A DNA stretch of 64,000 bases, taken from NCBI RefSeq assembly GCF_000328565.1, contig NC_019966.1, positions 6,014,001-6,078,000 of the forward strand, given 5' to 3'. Source of the DNA: Mycobacterium sp. JS623 (GTDB taxonomy: Bacteria; Actinomycetota; Actinomycetes; Mycobacteriales; Mycobacteriaceae). The stretch's first letter is position 1; the number at the start of each line of letters is the position of its first letter. The notes under the pieces were generated by a model that was not told where the DNA came from, did no database searches, and saw only the letters and a list, made by a program, of their open reading frames with translations. The translations under genes were made by a program, and so were the position numbers. Positions 1 through 8,690 of this stretch are shown in pieces.

Positions 1-755
1 TGGTCGAAGTAGATATCCTTCGTCGCCACATCGGGGCTCAGCGGAGTGAAGACTTTCTGGATCGTCCGGGTCTTCGCGTCTATGACGTCGACGTTGTTGT
101 CGTCGGATTGATAGATCTTGTCGTCGGCGCTTGAATACGTTCCCAGGTCGGGTCCGGTTTTGGGCTGTGCCGGATCAAGATTCAGGGTCCCCTCGATGGC
201 AAATGGTGCGGTGGCCGAGAACTGTTCCATGTTGTTCGAGTCATCGTTGGCGACAAAGACACTGTTCTCATGCGGGTCGTAATAGATGGCGTCGGGCGTT
301 TTTCCGCCTGACGGCACGGTGGCGATGACCTTCCAGCTGGGTTTCGCGATGACTGCGACGGTTCCGGAGTCCGCTTCGGCCACGAAGACATACGAGTCGC
401 TGAAGGCAATGCCATTCCCGCTCGCTATCTGGGGTACAACCGCTTCCACGCTGTTGGCGGTCGTGTCTATGACGACAACATTGTTGTCCGGACTTTGGGC
501 AACATATGCGGCGTGGGCTCCCGGGTCGACGACAACCTCGTCTCCATGGCCTCCGACACCGGGGAGAGCAATGGTTTTCTGAGTGATGACGTTCACCTTC
601 GGTGCGGGCTTTTGGCTGACAGGCGCCGCCGGAGCAGCGGACGGTGCGCTGCAGCTGACGGTGAGGAGGGTGGCGGTGGCGATGGCCACCACCCCTAGGA
701 CGGGTTTGAACACAGAACTGCCGCCTCTCGCGTTGTCGGGCGCCGCACGGCGCAT
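1..755 (-). CDS. Beta-propeller lipoprotein, YVTN/NHL-like (3' end cut by window edge)
   Basis: The minus-strand frame is open from an ATG at 755 to the window edge, giving about 251 residues. The N-terminus is a lipoprotein signal peptide with the lipobox LTVSC near residue 38, so the mature protein should be lipid-anchored on the outer face of the membrane. The rest reads as repeated beta-propeller blades with phrases such as NNVVVIDT, SGTVAVIAKP and NSVFVANDDSNN, typical of the YVTN/NHL repeat class often seen as extracellular binding or scaffolding modules. A GTG at 761 is an alternative start, since an AGGA lies upstream at a spacing that suits it slightly better. The substrate is unknown and the C-terminus is not visible. 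Confidence 0.8.
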   Translation of the reverse strand, partial: MRRAAPDNARGGSSVFKPVLGVVAIATATLLTVSCSAPSAAPAAPVSQKPAPKVNVITQKTIALPGVGGHGDEVVVDPGAHAAYVAQSPDNNVVVIDTTANSVEAVVPQIASGNGIAFSDSYVFVAEADSGTVAVIAKPSWKVIATVPSGGKTPDAIYYDPHENSVFVANDDSNNMEQFSATAPFAIEGTLNLDPAQPKTGPDLGTYSSADDKIYQSDDNNVDVIDAKTRTIQKVFTPLSPDVATKDIYFD

Positions 756-1036
756 CGGCACGAGTTCGGGGTTCCTAACCCGCGCGACCGGGAAGAAGTT
801 CACTGCTTCAGGGCAACCCTGGCGCTGCGAAAATACCTACCGGAGATTGCATACCGTATAACGCATACTCGTGTGATGCAACTCACTGCTTCGTCGTAGT
901 GTCTAGCGGCGTTCGGCCCCGGTCCGGAATGCACGCAGCAGAGGCGATCGCCACCGCGGCAGCATCGCCCGGCCCCCGTCGATATTTCGAGCAAGCCGTG
1001 TCCGTTCGGAGGTGAAAATCGTTCGTTGGCTTGCCA

Positions 1037-2194
1037 TTACAACCTTCCGAAGCGGGTGAGCGACGTTGGCCCACCGTCCTCGACGAGCACCGTATCGCGC
1101 AACAGGCAGCCACCGATGCCCTCCTGGGTGACCCAGGACTGCACGCTCAACACCATTCCGGCGTCAATGACTGCGTCGCGGCCGCGCCCGAGACCTATCA
1201 GTGGCGGCTCCGCGCCCAATCCCAGACCATGCGCGAGCGGGACCCCCGGGTCATTGAGCCCCGCGTCTGCCCATCCGCGGTACAGGTCTGCACCGGTGTT
1301 TCCAGGGCGGCATGCAGCGATCAGCGAGTCCATTCCGCGTGCGCATCGCGACGCGAGTTCTCTCACGTCGCGGCGCGTGCCGGCTACCCGGGTGCGACCC
1401 AGGCCCGCTTCGTAGCCGGCGTACAGCGCGCCCGGCGCAAGGGTCGCCAATTCGCTGTCGCGGATGGGTCGGTCGGATGCCAAATGGCGGAACCGGACTG
1501 GCCCGCTCGGTGCCGTCGTGAAACACACGCCTTCCGACGGCGGCATCGGCGCACCGAGGCTTGCGATCCGCTCGTGGTAAACGCCGAGCAGTTCGCGCTC
1601 GGTGACGCCCGGCCTCAGCGCGTCTTCCATCGCACTCAGAGCACCCTCGGATATCGCCGACGCCACCTCCAGGCAGACGATCTCGTCGGGCGTCTTGATC
1701 CGGCGCGCAGTCGTCATCACCGGGCCGGCGTCGACGAGATCGGCCTGCGTCACGAGTTGCGGGATCAACGCGGCGAACATCGGCGTCAACCCGTCGGTGC
1801 CGACCCGCCGCGCGTCGCGCAGACCGGGAATACTCGCCAAATCGGCCGCGAGGTTCGCCGGATTCCAGCTCATGCGGTACAGGTCGTCGCGGCCGATCTC
1901 CGGCGGCACTCCCTCGTCCCACGTCGACAGCAGATGCACGCGACTGCTTTCCCGCACCACGACAGCGACCGGAGCGAACGGCAGCACACCCGAGCGTCCC
2001 AGCTGACGGGCTCCCGACACATACCGCACGTTGCCGACGCCGCCGAGCATCAGTGCGTCGAGACCGTGGCTTTCCATGCCGGAGAAGACTTTTGCGCGGC
2101 GTTCGGCGCGCAGCCGGGTGAAGTCGACGCGGGCGTCGTCCTCGAGGCCCATCATGCCGATGTACAGGCCGCGGTCCCGCGCTATCGGACTCAC
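1037..2194 (-). CDS. M24-family (creatinase/Xaa-Pro peptidase fold) protein, probably catalytically dead
   Basis: A 385-residue protein with the M24 pita-bread architecture: an N-terminal creatinase-like domain (about 1-165) and a C-terminal peptidase domain. Its ATG overlaps the stop of the upstream paralogue by 4 nt, so the two are translationally coupled. Aligned by eye with that neighbour, the two Asp metal ligands (VDSG, ASDYG) are replaced by APGA and EAGLG, the first Glu (VLEP) by VQSW and the second Glu (SEDIV) by LRDTV. Only the His in AHGLG is kept. Four of five ligands of the binuclear metal site are therefore missing. The fold assignment is firm; a regulatory or heteromeric role is inference. 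Confidence 0.85.
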   Translation of the reverse strand: MSPIARDRGLYIGMMGLEDDARVDFTRLRAERRAKVFSGMESHGLDALMLGGVGNVRYVSGARQLGRSGVLPFAPVAVVVRESSRVHLLSTWDEGVPPEIGRDDLYRMSWNPANLAADLASIPGLRDARRVGTDGLTPMFAALIPQLVTQADLVDAGPVMTTARRIKTPDEIVCLEVASAISEGALSAMEDALRPGVTERELLGVYHERIASLGAPMPPSEGVCFTTAPSGPVRFRHLASDRPIRDSELATLAPGALYAGYEAGLGRTRVAGTRRDVRELASRCARGMDSLIAACRPGNTGADLYRGWADAGLNDPGVPLAHGLGLGAEPPLIGLGRGRDAVIDAGMVLSVQSWVTQEGIGGCLLRDTVLVEDGGPTSLTRFGRL

Positions 2195-3348
2195 GCTTCG
2201 ACCCCATACGGCTCATACGTCGAGCCGCTGAGTTTCACCCATCCCGTATCGGTCACGGCCACAATGTCTTCCGATCGATATCCGGCACACCCTTCTTCCC
2301 AGATGACCGGCTCGAGGACCAGCACCATGCCCGGTTGCATGATGAGCCGCTCATCGAAGCCCTTGCCCAAGTCTGTTCCGATGAGCGGCATTTCGGCGCT
2401 CTCCGTGCCGACCCCGTGCGCCAAGTAGAAGTGCTCGATCCAGGGCCGGACCCCATCGTTGGCGTCGATGGCGGCCTTGCCGAGCTCCATCGCGGACACG
2501 CCGGGCTTCAAAACGTCCAGGGCCGCGTCGACGACCGCACGCCAACGGCGGAAGTGCTCCTGCTGCTTGGCATTCGGGGCTGCGCCGGTTGTCCACGTCC
2601 GTCCGTAGTCGGATGCGTAGCCCTCCCAGGTGATGCCGGAGTCGACCCAGATGACATCGCCCTCGCGCAGGAAGCGGTCGGTGGTGACCGTCGGGTAGGC
2701 CAGGTCGCCGTGCAGCGTCCACGGTCCTTGTTCGCGCGTCGGCGCCATCACCTGCCAGATCGGATCGATGCCGTTCGCCGACGCGCCGAGTTCGAAGACT
2801 CGACGAAGGAATACTGCGCTCAGGTCGATCTGGCGCACCCCGGGACGCAGCGCCGCCAACGCGTCGGTCATCGCAAGCTCATTCAGCCTCTGCGCGTTGC
2901 GAATACACGCGATTTCGTCAGGCGTCTTCGTAAGCTTCGCTGCACCAACCACATCAGAGGCGTCGGCCCACTCGAACCGCGGCGACGCACGCAACATCGC
3001 ATGCGTCTGGTCGTCGACGCCGACGCGGGCGCCTGGAGCGAAATGCTCGGCGAGCGCATTGGCGAATGCGTCGATGCCGTCGTCGAGATCGGGGAACAGC
3101 GGGCCGTGCAGATGGTCGTCGGGAAACTCGGCGGGCGCGCCGTGGGGAAACGGCGTGTAGAGGTGCGGTGCCGAATCTCCCTTCACCACCACCGCCACCG
3201 CGCGGAATAGCGCTGCGCGATCACCATCCTGGGCCGGGACGGCGGCTCCGGTGGCATAGGCGACCGAACTCGACCCAAGCAGGACCAGGCCGTCGACACC
3301 GTGTGTCTCGAGCTGTCGCTGCAGCCGCTCAAAGCGTTCCGCTCGCAT
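2191..3348 (-). CDS. M24-family metallopeptidase (Xaa-Pro aminopeptidase/creatinase-like)
   Basis: A 385-residue protein from ATG 3348 with a complete M24 metal site: Asp in VDSG, Asp in ASDYGRT, His in AHGVG, Glu in VLEP and Glu in SEDIV. Members hydrolyse Xaa-Pro peptides or creatine-like amides with two divalent metals. It is the first gene of a coupled pair with the degenerate paralogue downstream. The reading frame continues upstream of ATG 3348 for 19 codons of plausible sequence (IDEATIGGRAIPDLPDLAR) to an ATC codon at 3405, preceded by a strong GGAGG at ideal spacing (3413-3417). The true start may be this non-canonical codon, adding 19 residues. It is divergent from the P450 gene. 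Confidence 0.85.
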   Translation of the reverse strand: MRAERFERLQRQLETHGVDGLVLLGSSSVAYATGAAVPAQDGDRAALFRAVAVVVKGDSAPHLYTPFPHGAPAEFPDDHLHGPLFPDLDDGIDAFANALAEHFAPGARVGVDDQTHAMLRASPRFEWADASDVVGAAKLTKTPDEIACIRNAQRLNELAMTDALAALRPGVRQIDLSAVFLRRVFELGASANGIDPIWQVMAPTREQGPWTLHGDLAYPTVTTDRFLREGDVIWVDSGITWEGYASDYGRTWTTGAAPNAKQQEHFRRWRAVVDAALDVLKPGVSAMELGKAAIDANDGVRPWIEHFYLAHGVGTESAEMPLIGTDLGKGFDERLIMQPGMVLVLEPVIWEEGCAGYRSEDIVAVTDTGWVKLSGSTYEPYGVEA

Positions 3349-3412
3349 CCGCGCGAGATCAGGCAGGTCGGGAATCGCACGCCCGCCGATGGTCGCTTCG
3401 TCGATGGGTTCA

Positions 3413-3417
3413 CCTCC
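3413..3417 (-). promoter_or_regulatory. Strong Shine-Dalgarno with no ATG/GTG/TTG in the M24 frame at the expected distance
   Basis: The minus strand reads GGGAGGTG here. In the frame of the M24 gene the codon 7 nt downstream is ATC (3403-3405), followed by 18 further sense codons before ATG 3348. The GTG in GGAGGTG is in another frame that terminates early. The site therefore suggests initiation at ATC 3405, or a sequencing slip, rather than at ATG 3348. Confidence 0.45.
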
Positions 3418-3419
3418 CG

Positions 3420-3433
3420 GGGACTTAACTCCC
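3420..3433. promoter_or_regulatory. Near-palindrome in the M24/P450 divergent promoter region
   Basis: GGGACTTAACTCCC reads almost the same on both strands (outer GGGA/TCCC and inner TTAA match). It lies in the roughly 50-bp gap between the two divergent genes, where a dimeric regulator could control both. Its function is inferred from position and symmetry only. Confidence 0.35.
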
Positions 3434-3454
3434 TAAAAATGCAAAGATAGCCCA

Positions 3455-4717
3455 ATGGGCCGTCCCGACGTCAGTGCCGATGTGATCGTGGGCTTCGATC
3501 ACCACTCCGACGAGTTCACCCGCAACGAGGAAGAGCTCAACGCCAACCTGCGCAGCCGGTGCCCCGTCGCATGGAATGAGAAGTACGGCGGCTTCTGGTA
3601 TGTGTCGAGTTACGACGCGGTGGAACAGATCGCACGCGACGGCGAGATGTTCGCCCACAAGTACGAACCGGATGCCGCCGATGGCGTGAATTACCAAGGG
3701 GAGATGGGTATTCCGCGTCCCGAGGGCCAGCCGCCGCTGGGCATCGGGGAGGTCGACGGCCCCTACCATCTGGCCCTGCGCAAGGCACTCACCCCGTTCT
3801 TCTCCTCTGGCGCCGTCGAGAAGATGCGGCCGTTCATGGAGCAGTCGGTGCATTGGTTCCTCGACCAGAAGATCACCGAGGGCCAGATGGACCTCGTGCT
3901 GGACTACGCAAGCCCGGTCCCGGCCATCCTCACCATGCGGCTGATGGGCCTGCCGTACGACAACTGGCGGCTCTATGCCGACCTCTTCCACGGTGTGATG
4001 GATGCCGGTGACGCCGACCGATACCACAAGGTGATCGCCGAAGTCCCCGCGATGATCGACGGGCTGCTGGAGTTCGCGGCAACTAGGCGTGCCGATCCGG
4101 CCGACGATCTGACGAGTTTCCTTGTTCAGTTCGAATTCGACGGCAAGCGGCTGAACGACAACCAACTGGTCGACATTCTGTGGAACCTTATCGGCGGCGG
4201 CGTCGACACCACCACCTCGCTAACCGCGCTGAGCCTGCTGCATCTCGGCACCCATCCGGAGTTGCGGCAACAGCTCGTCGACCACCCTGAGTTGTACCGC
4301 ACTGCGGCCGACGAGTACCTCAGATACTGCTCGGTCAACAAGACGCTCAGCCGCACGGTCACTCGTGACGCTGTCGTTGGCGGACAACAACTTCGGCGTA
4401 ACGACCAAGTGCTCATCAGTTGGTTCGCCGCCAACCGCGACGAGCAGGAGTTCGAGCGCGCCGACCAAGTCGTGCTCGACCGGGCGCCCAACCGCCACGT
4501 CGCGTTCGGGCTCGGCCCGCACCGCTGCATTGGCGCGCCGCTCGCGCGGGTGATGTTCGCGGTGATGGTGAAGGCCGTGCTTGACCGCATCCCCGACTAC
4601 GAGGTCGATCTCGGCGGGGTGCATCGCTACTCCGGCAACCCGAGCATGACTGGGCTCGGCAGGCTGCCGGTCACGTTCACGCCCGGTGTGTCGCTGGGTA
4701 CTGCACGGCCGAGTTAG
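3455..4717 (+). CDS. Cytochrome P450
   Basis: A 420-residue soluble bacterial P450, a haem monooxygenase that takes electrons from a ferredoxin. Diagnostic motifs are the I-helix oxygen-binding stretch GGGVDTTTS (about residue 249), the K-helix ExxR in EYLR, and the haem-ligand loop FGLGPHRCIGAPLAR with the axial Cys. Length and motif spacing are normal. The ATG start leaves a very short untranslated leader, with the A/T-rich promoter region shared with the divergent M24 operon, so co-regulation is plausible. The substrate cannot be predicted. Its stop overlaps the convergent exonuclease gene by 4 nt. Confidence 0.93.
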   Translation: MGRPDVSADVIVGFDHHSDEFTRNEEELNANLRSRCPVAWNEKYGGFWYVSSYDAVEQIARDGEMFAHKYEPDAADGVNYQGEMGIPRPEGQPPLGIGEVDGPYHLALRKALTPFFSSGAVEKMRPFMEQSVHWFLDQKITEGQMDLVLDYASPVPAILTMRLMGLPYDNWRLYADLFHGVMDAGDADRYHKVIAEVPAMIDGLLEFAATRRADPADDLTSFLVQFEFDGKRLNDNQLVDILWNLIGGGVDTTTSLTALSLLHLGTHPELRQQLVDHPELYRTAADEYLRYCSVNKTLSRTVTRDAVVGGQQLRRNDQVLISWFAANRDEQEFERADQVVLDRAPNRHVAFGLGPHRCIGAPLARVMFAVMVKAVLDRIPDYEVDLGGVHRYSGNPSMTGLGRLPVTFTPGVSLGTARPS

Positions 4718-5703
4718 AAGAGCGCGAACTGCTCGCCGGCCAGCGTGGTGTCGGTGAATTCCTCGATGTCGGTGCCGCCGACGACGCCGCCGAGGAGCCG
4801 CATGAAGTCGGTGTCGTTGACAAGCGGCACACCGAGCTCGTTGGCCTGATAGCCCTTGCCGTGCTCGGGTTCGGTCTCGTTGCAGATGACAAGCGAGGTC
4901 TCGGGGTCGATGTTGTCGGTGTAGGACAGCCCGGCGTGCACGATCCGCTCGATCAGCTCCTCGTGGGTGCGGGTGACTTCGGCCGATAATCCGACCCGCA
5001 TGCCCTGCACCAGCGGCCGCCCCCGGACGAACCGGCCGGGATTCACATACGGGCACGGCAGCCGCGAGGCGAGCATCTTCAGCGGGCGCAGCTCGTCGTG
5101 GGTGACCTGGCCGTTGGGCCACAGCCGCCGCGACACCGACCGCACCGGCAGCCACACCTTGCGTTCCCTGGCGCGGACCAACACCGGCTTGAGGATCTGG
5201 GCGAGCACCATGGCGTCGTCGAGCGCATCGTGCGGCTTGATCTGCGTGATGCCCCAGTGCGACGCCAGCGTCGCCAGTTGAAGGTTCTCGGTGCCCAGTT
5301 CGAGGCGGCGGGTCAGCTCGACGGTGCACATCACGGTGTCCACGGGCAGCTCCGCCCCCACCAGCTCGGCCTCGGCGGCCAGGAATGAGTAGTCGAAGCC
5401 GACGTTGTGGGCGACGAGCGTGCGGTCCTTCAACAGCTCGACGAGGGGGCCGACGACGTCGCCGAAGCAGGGCTGGCCCTCTAACATCTCGGCGGTCAGC
5501 CCGTGCACGTGCGTGGGACCGGGGTCGACGCCGGGGTTGAGCAGTGTGTAGAGGCTTTGCTCGACGTTGCCATCGTCGCCGAGGGCCAGCGCAGCAACGC
5601 TCACAATGCGGGCCTGCCCGGGGCGAAAGCCGGACGTCTCGACGTCGACGACCGCCCAGCCCGCCCCGGTCTCGTTTGCCGGCCGGCCCCAGGTTTGGCT
5701 CAC
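4714..5703 (-). CDS. DEDDh 3'-5' exonuclease with C-terminal BRCT-like domain (Rv3711c/DnaQ-like)
   Basis: A 329-residue protein from GTG 5703, chosen because it opens with the conserved MSQTWGRPA-type start; the frame runs further upstream without homologous-looking sequence. Residues about 20-185 carry an exonuclease fold with Exo I VVDVETSG, Exo II HNVGFDYSF and Exo III HDALDDAMV, the DEDDh metal ligands. The C-terminal region (about 235-315) reads as a BRCT-like module. It corresponds to Rv3711c and sits immediately upstream of divergent murT, as in M. tuberculosis. Mycobacterial replicative proofreading is mainly done by the DnaE1 PHP domain, so a repair or RNA-processing role is as likely as pol III epsilon function. 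Confidence 0.88.
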   Translation of the reverse strand: MSQTWGRPANETGAGWAVVDVETSGFRPGQARIVSVAALALGDDGNVEQSLYTLLNPGVDPGPTHVHGLTAEMLEGQPCFGDVVGPLVELLKDRTLVAHNVGFDYSFLAAEAELVGAELPVDTVMCTVELTRRLELGTENLQLATLASHWGITQIKPHDALDDAMVLAQILKPVLVRARERKVWLPVRSVSRRLWPNGQVTHDELRPLKMLASRLPCPYVNPGRFVRGRPLVQGMRVGLSAEVTRTHEELIERIVHAGLSYTDNIDPETSLVICNETEPEHGKGYQANELGVPLVNDTDFMRLLGGVVGGTDIEEFTDTTLAGEQFALF

Positions 5704-5776
5704 GTTTCGAGCATGGCACGGGCCCCTGACATCGCCGGATCGCTGGCCAGCGTGTCGGCTACCTAAAATGCCGAGG

Positions 5777-7018
5777 ATGGTCACCACTCGTGGACGTTTC
5801 GCGCTCGCGGCCGGGGCAAGCGCGCGCTGGGCGTCGCGGGTCACCGGGCGTGGCGCGGGCGCGATGATCGGCGGCCTGGTGGCGCTAGCGCTGGACAAAT
5901 CGGTGCTAGGTCAGCTCGGCCAGGGCCGTCGCACGGTCGTGATCACCGGCACCAACGGCAAGTCGACGACGACCCGGATGACGGCGGCGGCACTGGGCAC
6001 CCTCGGGTCGGTCGCGACCAATGCCGAGGGCGCGAACATGGACGCCGGACTGGTCGCCGCGCTGGCAGGATCGCGTGACGCTGCGCTGGCGGCGCTCGAG
6101 GTCGACGAGATGCATGTGCCGCACGTGGCGGATGCAATCGACCCGTCGGTGATCGTGCTGCTGAACCTGTCGCGAGATCAGCTGGACCGCGTCGGCGAGA
6201 TCAACCACATCGAGCGGACGCTGCGTGGCGGGTTGGCGCGTCATCCGTCGACAGCGGTGGTGGCCAACTGCGATGACGTGCTGATGACGTCGGCCGCATA
6301 CGACAGCGCGCATGTGGTGTGGGTGGCCGCGGGCGGCGGTTGGGCCAACGATTCGGTGAGCTGCCCGCGGTCGGGCGAGATCATCGTGCGCGACGGCAGC
6401 CATTGGTATTCCACGGGCACTGACTTCAAGCGTCCCACCCCGCAGTGGTGGTATGACGACGCGAATATCTATGGACCAGATGGGCTTTCGCTGCCGATGA
6501 CGCTCGCGTTGCCCGGCGCGGTGAACCGTGGGAATGCGACGCAGGCGGTAGCGGCGGCGGTGACGCTGGGCGCGGATCCGGCCGCGGCCGTAGCCGCGGT
6601 GTCGGGCGTCGACGAGGTCGCTGGCCGGTACAGCACGGTGCAACTCGGAGCGCATTCGGTGCGAATGTTGTTGGCCAAGAACCCCGCCGGCTGGCAGGAG
6701 GCGCTGTCGATGGTCGACACCGATGCGGGCTCGGTGGTGATTTCAGTCAACGGACAGGTCCCCGACGGTGAAGACCTGTCGTGGCTGTGGGACGTCAACT
6801 TCGAGCATTTCGTGAAACACTCCCAAGCCAAGCCGGTGGTGGCCGCGGGTGAGCGTGGCACCGATTTGGCGGTGCGCCTTGGCTATGCGGGTGTCGAACA
6901 TACGTTGGTGCACAACCCGGTTGAGGCGATCGCGTCGTGTCCGCCGGGACATGTCGAGGTGGTCGCCAACTACACCGCGTTCCTGCAACTTCAGCGAGCG
7001 GTGGCGCGGCATGGCTGA
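5777..7018 (+). CDS. murT: Lipid II isoglutaminyl synthase, MurT subunit
   Basis: A 413-residue Mur-ligase homologue that, with GatD, amidates the alpha-carboxyl of D-glutamate in lipid II using ATP and glutamine-derived ammonia. The P-loop VITGTNGKSTTTRM is at about 55-68, followed by a Mur-ligase central domain and a C-terminal DUF1727 region with the partner-facing part. ATG 5777 gives the length of Rv3712; ATG 5768 would add three residues. The Cys4 zinc ribbon described in staphylococcal MurT is reduced to a single Cys (CPRSGE), in the insert that keeps its GxHWYS pattern. The gene overlaps gatD by 8 nt, consistent with a fixed 1:1 complex. Confidence 0.92.
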   Translation: MVTTRGRFALAAGASARWASRVTGRGAGAMIGGLVALALDKSVLGQLGQGRRTVVITGTNGKSTTTRMTAAALGTLGSVATNAEGANMDAGLVAALAGSRDAALAALEVDEMHVPHVADAIDPSVIVLLNLSRDQLDRVGEINHIERTLRGGLARHPSTAVVANCDDVLMTSAAYDSAHVVWVAAGGGWANDSVSCPRSGEIIVRDGSHWYSTGTDFKRPTPQWWYDDANIYGPDGLSLPMTLALPGAVNRGNATQAVAAAVTLGADPAAAVAAVSGVDEVAGRYSTVQLGAHSVRMLLAKNPAGWQEALSMVDTDAGSVVISVNGQVPDGEDLSWLWDVNFEHFVKHSQAKPVVAAGERGTDLAVRLGYAGVEHTLVHNPVEAIASCPPGHVEVVANYTAFLQLQRAVARHG

Positions 7019-7727
7019 ATCGACGGTACGGATCGGGCTGGTGTTGCCCGATGTGATGGGCACCTACGGCGACGGTGGCAACTCGGTGGTGCTGCGAGAG
7101 CGGTTGCGGCTGCGGGGCTTTGATGCGGAGATCGTCGAAATCACGTTGTCGGACGCGGTGCCGTCGCAACTCGACATCTACACCCTTGGCGGTGCGGAGG
7201 ATTACGCGCAACGGCTGGCGACCAAGCACTTGATCCGTTATCCCGGTTTACAAGAGGCAGCTTCGCGGGGTGCGCCGGTGCTGGCGATCTGCGCGGCGAT
7301 TCAGGTGCTCGGGCATTGGTATGAGACATCGTCGGGTGAGCGCGTCGACGGGGTCGGCCTGTTGGATGTGACGACGTCGCCGCAGGAGGAGCGAACGATC
7401 GGTGAAGTCGTTTCGCAGCCGTTGGTGCCGGGCTTAGCGGAGCGGCTGACAGGATTCGAAAACCACCGCGGCGGAACAGTTCTCGGCCCGGCAGCCAAAC
7501 CGCTCGCCCGGGTCATCAGCGGTGCGGGCAACCGCGCGGGCGATGGCATCGACGGCGCGGTCCAGGGCAGTGTGGTGGCGACGTACCTGCATGGGCCCTG
7601 TCTGGCCCGCAACCCGGAGTTGGCAGACCATCTATTGACGAAGGTTGTCGGGGAGTTGGCGCCGCTGGAGATCGACGAGGTGGCGCAGCTGCGCCGGGAA
7701 CGCCTAGCGGCCCCGCGCCGCGTCTAG
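7011..7727 (+). CDS. gatD: Lipid II isoglutaminyl synthase, glutaminase subunit GatD (CobQ2-like)
   Basis: A 238-residue class I glutamine amidotransferase-like protein. It supplies ammonia to MurT for D-Glu amidation of lipid II, a prerequisite for normal peptidoglycan cross-linking. The nucleophile Cys is in AICAAIQVLG (about residue 94) and the His in TYLHGP (about residue 189); there is no classical third Glu, as expected for the CobB/CobQ class. The start ATG 7011 lies inside the murT coding sequence (8-nt overlap), so the subunits are co-translated. The syntenic gene in M. tuberculosis is Rv3713. Confidence 0.92.
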   Translation: MAESTVRIGLVLPDVMGTYGDGGNSVVLRERLRLRGFDAEIVEITLSDAVPSQLDIYTLGGAEDYAQRLATKHLIRYPGLQEAASRGAPVLAICAAIQVLGHWYETSSGERVDGVGLLDVTTSPQEERTIGEVVSQPLVPGLAERLTGFENHRGGTVLGPAAKPLARVISGAGNRAGDGIDGAVQGSVVATYLHGPCLARNPELADHLLTKVVGELAPLEIDEVAQLRRERLAAPRRV

Positions 7728-7735
7728 GCCGTCGT

Positions 7736-7792
7736 CGAAATCGCAGTTATTGCGACAAAATGCGAGTGGACCGCGCAATAAGTGCAGTCTCG
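7736..7792 (+). repeat. 57-bp dispersed repeat, left copy
   Basis: This block matches 8691-8747 at 46 of 57 positions without gaps, in the same orientation. The pair brackets the AbiEi-like gene almost exactly. The arrangement looks like an intergenic repeat family or the scars of a small insertion. Confidence 0.75.
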
Positions 7793-7807
7793 AGAAACTC
7801 GATGCGT

Positions 7808-8656
7808 CTAGGGCCGCCAACCTCGCGATATCAATGCCGCCCGCGCACGCTGGACGATGTCAGCTGGCCGGTCCTCCTTGATCACTTGATCGACGATCCA
7901 GCCCAGCTCCCTGGCCCTGCGTAGGCCGCGGATGTCGTTGGTGTACTTATTGCGGTTGGTGCGATGCAGATCTCCGTCGTATTCGGATACGACCATGAAT
8001 TCCTCCCAGCCCATGTCCGCCCACCGAACAACCTTCCCGCGACCCTCGACGATCGGTATTTGCGTTGTAGGCCTTGGCAATCCGGCATCGATATACAACA
8101 CCCGCAGCCAGGTCTCCTGCGGCGACGCGGCGCCGCCGTCGACCAGCGGAAGGGAAGCTCGCAGTGCCCTCAGCCCACGTGCTCCCCGGTACCGCTTGGC
8201 GAGCAGCAGGACGTCCTCGATCGAAAAGATCTGCGAGTGCATGAGCGAATCGAGTCGCGCAATGCCTTCTCCCCGAGGCAGATAGCGGCCGAGGTCGAAT
8301 GCCGTGCGCACACGGGTGGTGACGGGCAGGCTAGCCACCCTTGTGATCTCGTCATCCTCCAACGCCTCGTTTCGGACCAGCAAGCCGCTCGGTGAGCGGC
8401 CGTAGTTCCAGATCAGCTCGATCGGGATGTCATCGGCAACCCATTGGGCACCATGCAGTGCCGAGGCCGCCACTCCCGCGATGACGGCTTGGCGGCCGGA
8501 TCGCAGCCATGCGCCCTCGATCCGATCGAGCAACGTCATGTCATGCCGCTTGTCGAAATACACATTGCGGAACATCCTCTGATGCCCGCGTCGCAACTCG
8601 TATGGAGTGAGCGATCCTTGCGCCACCGCCTCGCTGCCGAGAAACACCTTCCTCAC
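7808..8656 (-). CDS. AbiEi-antitoxin/DUF559-like protein with Vsr-type nuclease fold
   Basis: A 282-residue protein of a family repeated in mycobacterial genomes and placed like Rv3714c between gatD and recR. The N-terminus (about 10-70) reads as the winged-helix AbiEi type IV antitoxin-like domain (QGSLTPYELRRGHQRMFRN). The C-terminus carries the DUF559/Vsr-type core, DMGWEEFMVVSEYDGDLHR, with acidic residues placed as in PD-(D/E)xK-like enzymes. No AbiEii nucleotidyltransferase toxin is adjacent, so it is an orphan. It is bracketed by the 57-bp direct repeats. Function is unproven; DNA binding is likely. Confidence 0.75.
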   Translation of the reverse strand: MRKVFLGSEAVAQGSLTPYELRRGHQRMFRNVYFDKRHDMTLLDRIEGAWLRSGRQAVIAGVAASALHGAQWVADDIPIELIWNYGRSPSGLLVRNEALEDDEITRVASLPVTTRVRTAFDLGRYLPRGEGIARLDSLMHSQIFSIEDVLLLAKRYRGARGLRALRASLPLVDGGAASPQETWLRVLYIDAGLPRPTTQIPIVEGRGKVVRWADMGWEEFMVVSEYDGDLHRTNRNKYTNDIRGLRRARELGWIVDQVIKEDRPADIVQRARAALISRGWRP

Positions 8657-8690
8657 GTGAGGATGCTCGCAAAGAGGGCCGACAGGTCCG

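Noticed and set aside
1031..2428. Long plus-strand frame (about 465 codons) opposite the M24 genes
   Set aside because: It is the antisense of intact M24 coding sequence; its protein is Arg/His-rich and matches no family, a usual effect of high-GC third positions.
4220..5719. Long minus-strand frame (about 499 codons) across the P450 3' end and exonuclease
   Set aside because: Overlaps two motif-supported genes in wrong frames and is Arg/Ala-rich.
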